Positions 61,114 through 64,000 of a stretch of 64,000 nt of DNA are shown piece after piece. Position 1 is the stretch's first letter; every line of letters begins with the position of its first letter. Under the pieces are notes generated by a model. That model had not been told where the DNA came from and ran no database searches. It was given only the letters and a program-made list of their open reading frames with translations. The position numbers and the translations under genes are program-made. Source of the stretch: SW4 sp042466115 (GTDB lineage: Bacteria > Pseudomonadota > Alphaproteobacteria > Rhodobacterales > Rhodobacteraceae); NCBI RefSeq assembly GCF_042466115.1, contig NZ_JAXHBQ010000001.1:1798001-1862000 (forward strand), in the 5' to 3' direction.

Positions 61114-61898
61114 AGGTCAAACGTCGCGAAAACCGGCGCGTGGTCGCTGGGTTGCTGCCATCCGCGCACATCGCGCAAGACGCGGCTGGAATGGGCCGCA
61201 TTGGCAATATCCGGCGTGGCCCAAACATGATCAAGGCGGCGGCCCTTGTCGGCCCCGTCCCAATCGGCGGCGCGATAGGACCACCAGCTATAAAGGTTGC
61301 CCTGCGGAATATCCTGACGGGTGATATCAACCCATTTGCCCGCGTCCTGCGTCTGGGCAAGGTGTTCAACCTCGACCGGCGTGTGGCTGACGATTTTCAG
61401 CAGCTTCTTGTGATCCCAGACGTCATCTTCGCGCGGGGCAATGTTCAAGTCCCCGACAAGAATGGACTTTTCCGGCGCGTTCGCGTGGAAATGGTCGCGC
61501 ATTTCCGTCAGGTAATCCAGTTTCTGCCCGAACTTGTCGTTGATCTCGCGGTCAGGCTTGTCACCGCCTGCAGGGACGTAGAAGTTATGCACCGTCACGC
61601 CGTTTTCCAGTCGTCCCGCGATGTGGCGGGCATGGCCAAGCGAGGCAAAATCCTCGGCCCCGACTTCTTCAATCGGCAGCTTCGAGAGGATCGCAACACC
61701 GTTATACCCCTTTTGGCCCCGCGCGACATAATGGGTATAGCCCAGCGCAGCAAACGCTTCCAAAGGCATCTTCTCCACCGGACTCTTGCACTCCTGCAAG
61801 CACAACACATCGGGCATTTCCTCGGTCATCAACCGCGCCACCAACCCCTCGCGCAGACGCACCGAATTGATGTTCCAGGTGGCAAGGGTGAATGACAT
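61110..61898 (-). CDS. xthA: Exodeoxyribonuclease III
   Basis: 262 residues. AP-endonuclease fold: LATWNINSVRLR at the start, LQECKSP with the metal Glu, LVGDLNIAPREDDVWD and the C-terminal RRLDHVWATPD and PSDHAPVFATF. Removes 3' blocking groups and cuts abasic sites. Convergent with the frameshifted hydrolase (four-base overlap). Confidence 0.96.
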   Translation of the reverse strand: MSFTLATWNINSVRLREGLVARLMTEEMPDVLCLQECKSPVEKMPLEAFAALGYTHYVARGQKGYNGVAILSKLPIEEVGAEDFASLGHARHIAGRLENGVTVHNFYVPAGGDKPDREINDKFGQKLDYLTEMRDHFHANAPEKSILVGDLNIAPREDDVWDHKKLLKIVSHTPVEVEHLAQTQDAGKWVDITRQDIPQGNLYSWWSYRAADWDGADKGRRLDHVWATPDIANAAHSSRVLRDVRGWQQPSDHAPVFATFDL

Positions 61899-62062
61899 CG
61901 GGAGGCTCCTGATTGGGTTTCGCGCGAAGCATAGCAGCGGGATTGGGGAGTGAAAGGGTGAGGGGGGAGGATTCTACTGAATGGCCGCTTTGAGCCCAAC
62001 CTTCCCATTCGTCAGGACGCAGCGAATGGCTGCAAAAGATGGGCGGGTAGCTGGCAGCATAC

Positions 62063-62518
62063 TTACTTCGCTTGAACCGAGTCATCAGCCAAATACGCAT
62101 GCAACCCATCTAGCAACGCGCTCCATCCGTGCTTCCGACCCTCCGCACCGTCACTTGGAGGAATAACGCACATCTGTTCTTTGTAGTTTAATCGAGTTCC
62201 GCCGCCTTCGTCTTCAAAAAGAACCGTCGCAAGTGAAACCGTGTGGACCGTTCCGTTCATGGCCATGGAGTAAGCGTAGACGATGCGGGACTTTTCCTTG
62301 ATCTCGAAAAACGTCGCTTCTTTCGTGTGTTCGCCCATGTCATTGCTGAAAGCTCCGCGTTCGACACCCCCGACACGAAAGTCCATCTCGGTGAGGCCAT
62401 TCCCGAACCATTTGGACTTCATCTCGCGATCAGCCCATGCCGCCCAGACGTGGTCACGGCAATTCGGATAAATGCGTTCTATTTCAAAGCTGTCTGCACG
62501 TTGCTGTTCATCAGTCAT
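62063..62518 (-). CDS. SRPBCC/AHSA1 family protein
   Basis: 151 residues, single START-like AHSA1 domain: FEIERIYPNCRDHVWAAWAD, KSKWFGNG, GEHTKEATFFEIKEKSRIVY and TRLNYKEQMCV, plus a C-terminal helix HGWSALLDGLHAYLA. Binds hydrophobic ligands or acts as an enzyme on small aromatics; here it is paired with an ArsR regulator, the widespread ArsR-AHSA1 two-gene unit. Start overlaps the arsR stop by eight bases. Confidence 0.9.
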   Translation of the reverse strand: MTDEQQRADSFEIERIYPNCRDHVWAAWADREMKSKWFGNGLTEMDFRVGGVERGAFSNDMGEHTKEATFFEIKEKSRIVYAYSMAMNGTVHTVSLATVLFEDEGGGTRLNYKEQMCVIPPSDGAEGRKHGWSALLDGLHAYLADDSVQAK

Positions 62519-62846
62519 TCCAGGTCTCCGTTTTGAGGAATTCTCCGAGGCGATCCAATTCGCTTTCGACACGGGCACGATGCAGACTTGCCCAGTCTTC
62601 AACCTGCGCCAAGGCATTCGGTCTGAGTGCAACGGTTCTCACACGGCCCTTTTTTATTGAGCGAACGACCCCCGCCGCTTCCAGCACCTTGAGGTGCTTC
62701 ATGAACGACTGACGCGTCATTCCGTGCGGTTCGGCCAAGGATGAGACCGAAGCAGGGCCCTCAAGCAGTTGGGACACAACAGCCAAACGTGTTGGGTCAG
62801 AGAGCGCCCCGAAGATGGTAGGGAGGTGTGACGAATAGGTAGCCAT
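62511..62846 (-). CDS. ArsR/SmtB family regulator
   Basis: 111 residues, winged helix: LPTIFGALSDPTRLAVVSQL and SLAEPHGMTRQSFMKHLKVL. No Cys for metal binding is seen in the expected helices, fitting the AHSA1-associated subgroup that does not sense metal. A possible promoter (TTGACT, 17 bp, TATGCA) ends just before the ATG, which would give a nearly leaderless mRNA. Cotranscribed with the AHSA1 gene. Confidence 0.9.
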   Translation of the reverse strand: MATYSSHLPTIFGALSDPTRLAVVSQLLEGPASVSSLAEPHGMTRQSFMKHLKVLEAAGVVRSIKKGRVRTVALRPNALAQVEDWASLHRARVESELDRLGEFLKTETWND

Positions 62847-62965
62847 GAGGCTGCATAACGCGAGCCTTTCTGAGAGTCAATAAAGGTAGCCAACTAGCTG
62901 CGTATTAGCAAAGCGGACCTTCCGCGGATGACGGCTTTGTCCCGCAAAGCGGACACCCAGGGCAG

Positions 62966-62993
62966 AAAAAAGCCCCAGCCAAAAGGCCGGGGC
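62966..62993 (-). terminator. Strong rho-independent terminator downstream of the FNR box
   Basis: On the minus strand GCCCCGGCC pairs with GGCTGGGGC around TTTT, then six T. It ends the response-regulator mRNA and/or the candidate sRNA. Confidence 0.9.
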
Positions 62994-63040
62994 GAAGTCC
63001 AACAGGGAGGTCGGTGATTTACCCCATCACCACGGGGAAC
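62966..63040 (-). ncRNA. Candidate FnrL-controlled small RNA
   Basis: A roughly 75-nt transcript from about 63040 to the terminator is predicted. The perfect FNR box is centred about 41 bp upstream of this start, and TATCAA sits at -12 to -7. The RNA has a 5' hairpin (GGUGAU/AUCACC), a single-stranded ACCUCCCUGUUGG stretch complementary to Shine-Dalgarno sequences, and a GC-rich terminator: the layout of an Hfq-type riboregulator. No open reading frame fits it. Could instead be only the 3' UTR of the response regulator. Confidence 0.45.
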
Positions 63041-63074
63041 GCTTACTTGATAGGATACACCCGCATACCGCGAT

Positions 63075-63088
63075 TTGATCCAGATCAA
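63075..63088. promoter_or_regulatory. FNR/FnrL binding site
   Basis: TTGATCCAGATCAA is an exact match to TTGAT-N4-ATCAA. It overlaps the stop codon of the response-regulator gene, so it cannot serve that gene's own promoter; the only transcript it can start nearby is leftwards into 63040-62966. Confidence 0.75.
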
Positions 63089-63771
63089 GCAACCAGACGA
63101 TATCCGCCGCTTTCCGTCACAAGCAGGCGGGCGTTCGACGGATCGGGTTCGATTTTCTGACGCAGGCGGTAGATGTGGGTTTCCAGCGTGTGGGTTGTCA
63201 CACCCGCATTATACCCCCAGACCTCGTGGAGCAGAATGTCGCGGGCCACAACACCTTCGGTCGCGCGATACAGGAACTTGAGGATATTCGTCTCTTTTTC
63301 CGTCAGGCGGATTTTCCTGTCCTCGTCCGTCAGCAGCATCTTTTGCGCCGGTTTGAAGGTATATGGCCCAAGCTGGAATACCGCATCTTCGGACTGTTCA
63401 TGGGTGCGCAGCTGCGCGCGGATACGGGCCAAAAGAACGGGGAATTTGAAGGGCTTGGTGACATAATCATTGGCACCAGCATCAAGGCCCAGAATGGTGT
63501 CGCTGTCGCTATCATGGCCCGTCAGCATCAGGATCGGGCACTTCACGCCCTGTTTGCGCATCAGGCGGCACAATTCGCGGCCATCCGTGTCGGGCAGACC
63601 CACATCAAGGATCACAAGATCATACAGCGCCTCTTTGGCGCGGCTCATCGCTTCGGAACCGTTTCCAGCCTCGAAGACATCGAAATCTTCGGTGATGATC
63701 AACTGTTCGCTCAGCGCCTCGCGCAGGTCCTCGTCATCATCGACGAGCAGGATTTTCTTGAGTTGTGCCAT
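63085..63771 (-). CDS. OmpR/PhoB-family response regulator (CenR-like)
   Basis: 228 residues. Receiver domain with acidic pocket VDDDED (11-15), phospho-acceptor Asp56 in LVILDVGLPD and Lys in YVTKPFKFPVLL; winged-helix output domain (RLTEKETNILKFLYRA, GVTTHTLETHIYRLRQKIEP). It resembles CenR, the envelope-control regulator of Caulobacter and Rhodobacter; that assignment is from memory of the sequence. No histidine kinase is adjacent. ATG 63771 is chosen as the domain boundary. Three TTTGCCACA-like direct repeats lie upstream. Confidence 0.85.
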   Translation of the reverse strand: MAQLKKILLVDDDEDLREALSEQLIITEDFDVFEAGNGSEAMSRAKEALYDLVILDVGLPDTDGRELCRLMRKQGVKCPILMLTGHDSDSDTILGLDAGANDYVTKPFKFPVLLARIRAQLRTHEQSEDAVFQLGPYTFKPAQKMLLTDEDRKIRLTEKETNILKFLYRATEGVVARDILLHEVWGYNAGVTTHTLETHIYRLRQKIEPDPSNARLLVTESGGYRLVA

Positions 63772-63853
63772 GACAGCCTCCGGGTTTGTTGCATTACAGA
63801 TGTGCCCAAGACACGGTTCGGGCAAGTGATGCTGCAAAACACTCACGCCCTCG

Positions 63854-63891
63854 TGTGGCAAATGCGGCAAATGTTTCACTTTGTGGCAAAA
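63854..63891. promoter_or_regulatory. Three direct repeats between the response regulator and ribA
   Basis: TGTGGCAAAT (63854), TGCGGCAAAT (63863) and TGTGGCAAAA (63882); start-to-start spacing 9 and 19 bp, about one and two helical turns, as for OmpR-family binding sites. May mediate autoregulation of the response regulator or control of ribA. Confidence 0.4.
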
Positions 63892-63927
63892 TCCACTATC
63901 TGAAAGGCGAACAGGTTACGGAATAGC

Positions 63928-64000
63928 ATGACATTTGCGCCCGACATCACAGAACGCCTTGCCCGCGCCCGTGCTGATTTGCGTATGGGCGTGCCGGTTG
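63928..64000 (+). CDS. ribA: Probable GTP cyclohydrolase II RibA, N-terminal fragment
   Basis: Only 24 codons lie in the window, reading TFAPDITERLARARADLRMG. I recognise this as the N-terminal segment of Rhodobacterales RibA (riboflavin synthesis), but the catalytic zinc motif is beyond the window. Divergent from the response regulator across 156 bp. Confidence 0.6.
   Translation, partial: MTFAPDITERLARARADLRMGVPV

Noticed and set aside
1..64000. CRISPR arrays, tRNA/rRNA genes, insertion sequences, prophage or gene transfer agent clusters
   Set aside because: Looked for and not seen: no regularly spaced identical repeats, no transposase or integrase frames, no cloverleaf-like GGTTCGA segments in intergenic DNA.

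Overview
The window (about 60% G+C, densely coded, little intergenic space) reads as chromosomal DNA of a marine alphaproteobacterium of the Rhodobacterales (Roseobacter/Rhodobacter group). The basis is gene content and order: an RpoE-ChrR pair divergent from an FAD oxidoreductase, an agl-type alpha-glucoside operon, rsmB-heparinase-purH-lspA, ftsK next to lolA, paired dimethylglycine-dehydrogenase-like enzymes, and a MutL carrying the endonuclease motif found in bacteria without MutH. I see no tRNA, rRNA, insertion sequence, prophage or CRISPR.

Layout. 1-2.4 kb: photo-oxidative stress control (rpoE, chrR) and a divergent, window-truncated FAD oxidoreductase, with two facing candidate RpoE promoters. 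2.4-6 kb: small lipoprotein, rmuC, mutL. 6-15.5 kb: an SDR-like protein, then a minus-strand run rsmB, heparinase-like, purH, lspA, DUF3035 lipoprotein and an inactive/active M16 protease pair. 15.6-23.2 kb: SDHAF4-like protein, small secreted protein, then the alpha-glucoside module (LacI regulator, aglEFGK, a GH4 glycosidase) with three copies of one 14-bp operator. 23.2-30.3 kb: dapB, rbfA, truB, a RES-Xre toxin-antitoxin pair, DUF1643, a small RTX protein and rpsO, framed by two copies of a large palindromic repeat. 30.3-41.2 kb: pnp, aquaporin, L,D-transpeptidase, a DevBCA-type exporter, peroxiredoxin, aldehyde dehydrogenase, RluA-type synthase, RarD-type transporter. 41.2-47.6 kb: a C1 operon (XRE-cupin regulator, GFA protein, two FAD/GcvT oxidoreductases), then free-Met-R-sulfoxide reductase and a possible 6S RNA. 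47.8-58.2 kb: ggt, hspQ, lytic transglycosylase, lolA, ftsK, dapC-like, amidase, ubiH-like. 58.2-64 kb: small protein, Trm112, LON-domain protein, CnoX-like thioredoxin, a frameshifted SGNH hydrolase, xthA, ArsR/AHSA1 pair, a CenR-like response regulator and the start of ribA.

The most unusual non-coding signals are a perfect FNR/FnrL box at the 3' end of the response-regulator gene, correctly placed to drive a roughly 75-nt transcript ending in a strong terminator (candidate oxygen-regulated sRNA); the two facing RpoE-type promoters; the 145-bp palindromic repeats, one of which separates rpsO from pnp; and the candidate 6S RNA. Functional statements rest on motifs and family knowledge; nothing here was checked by database search.
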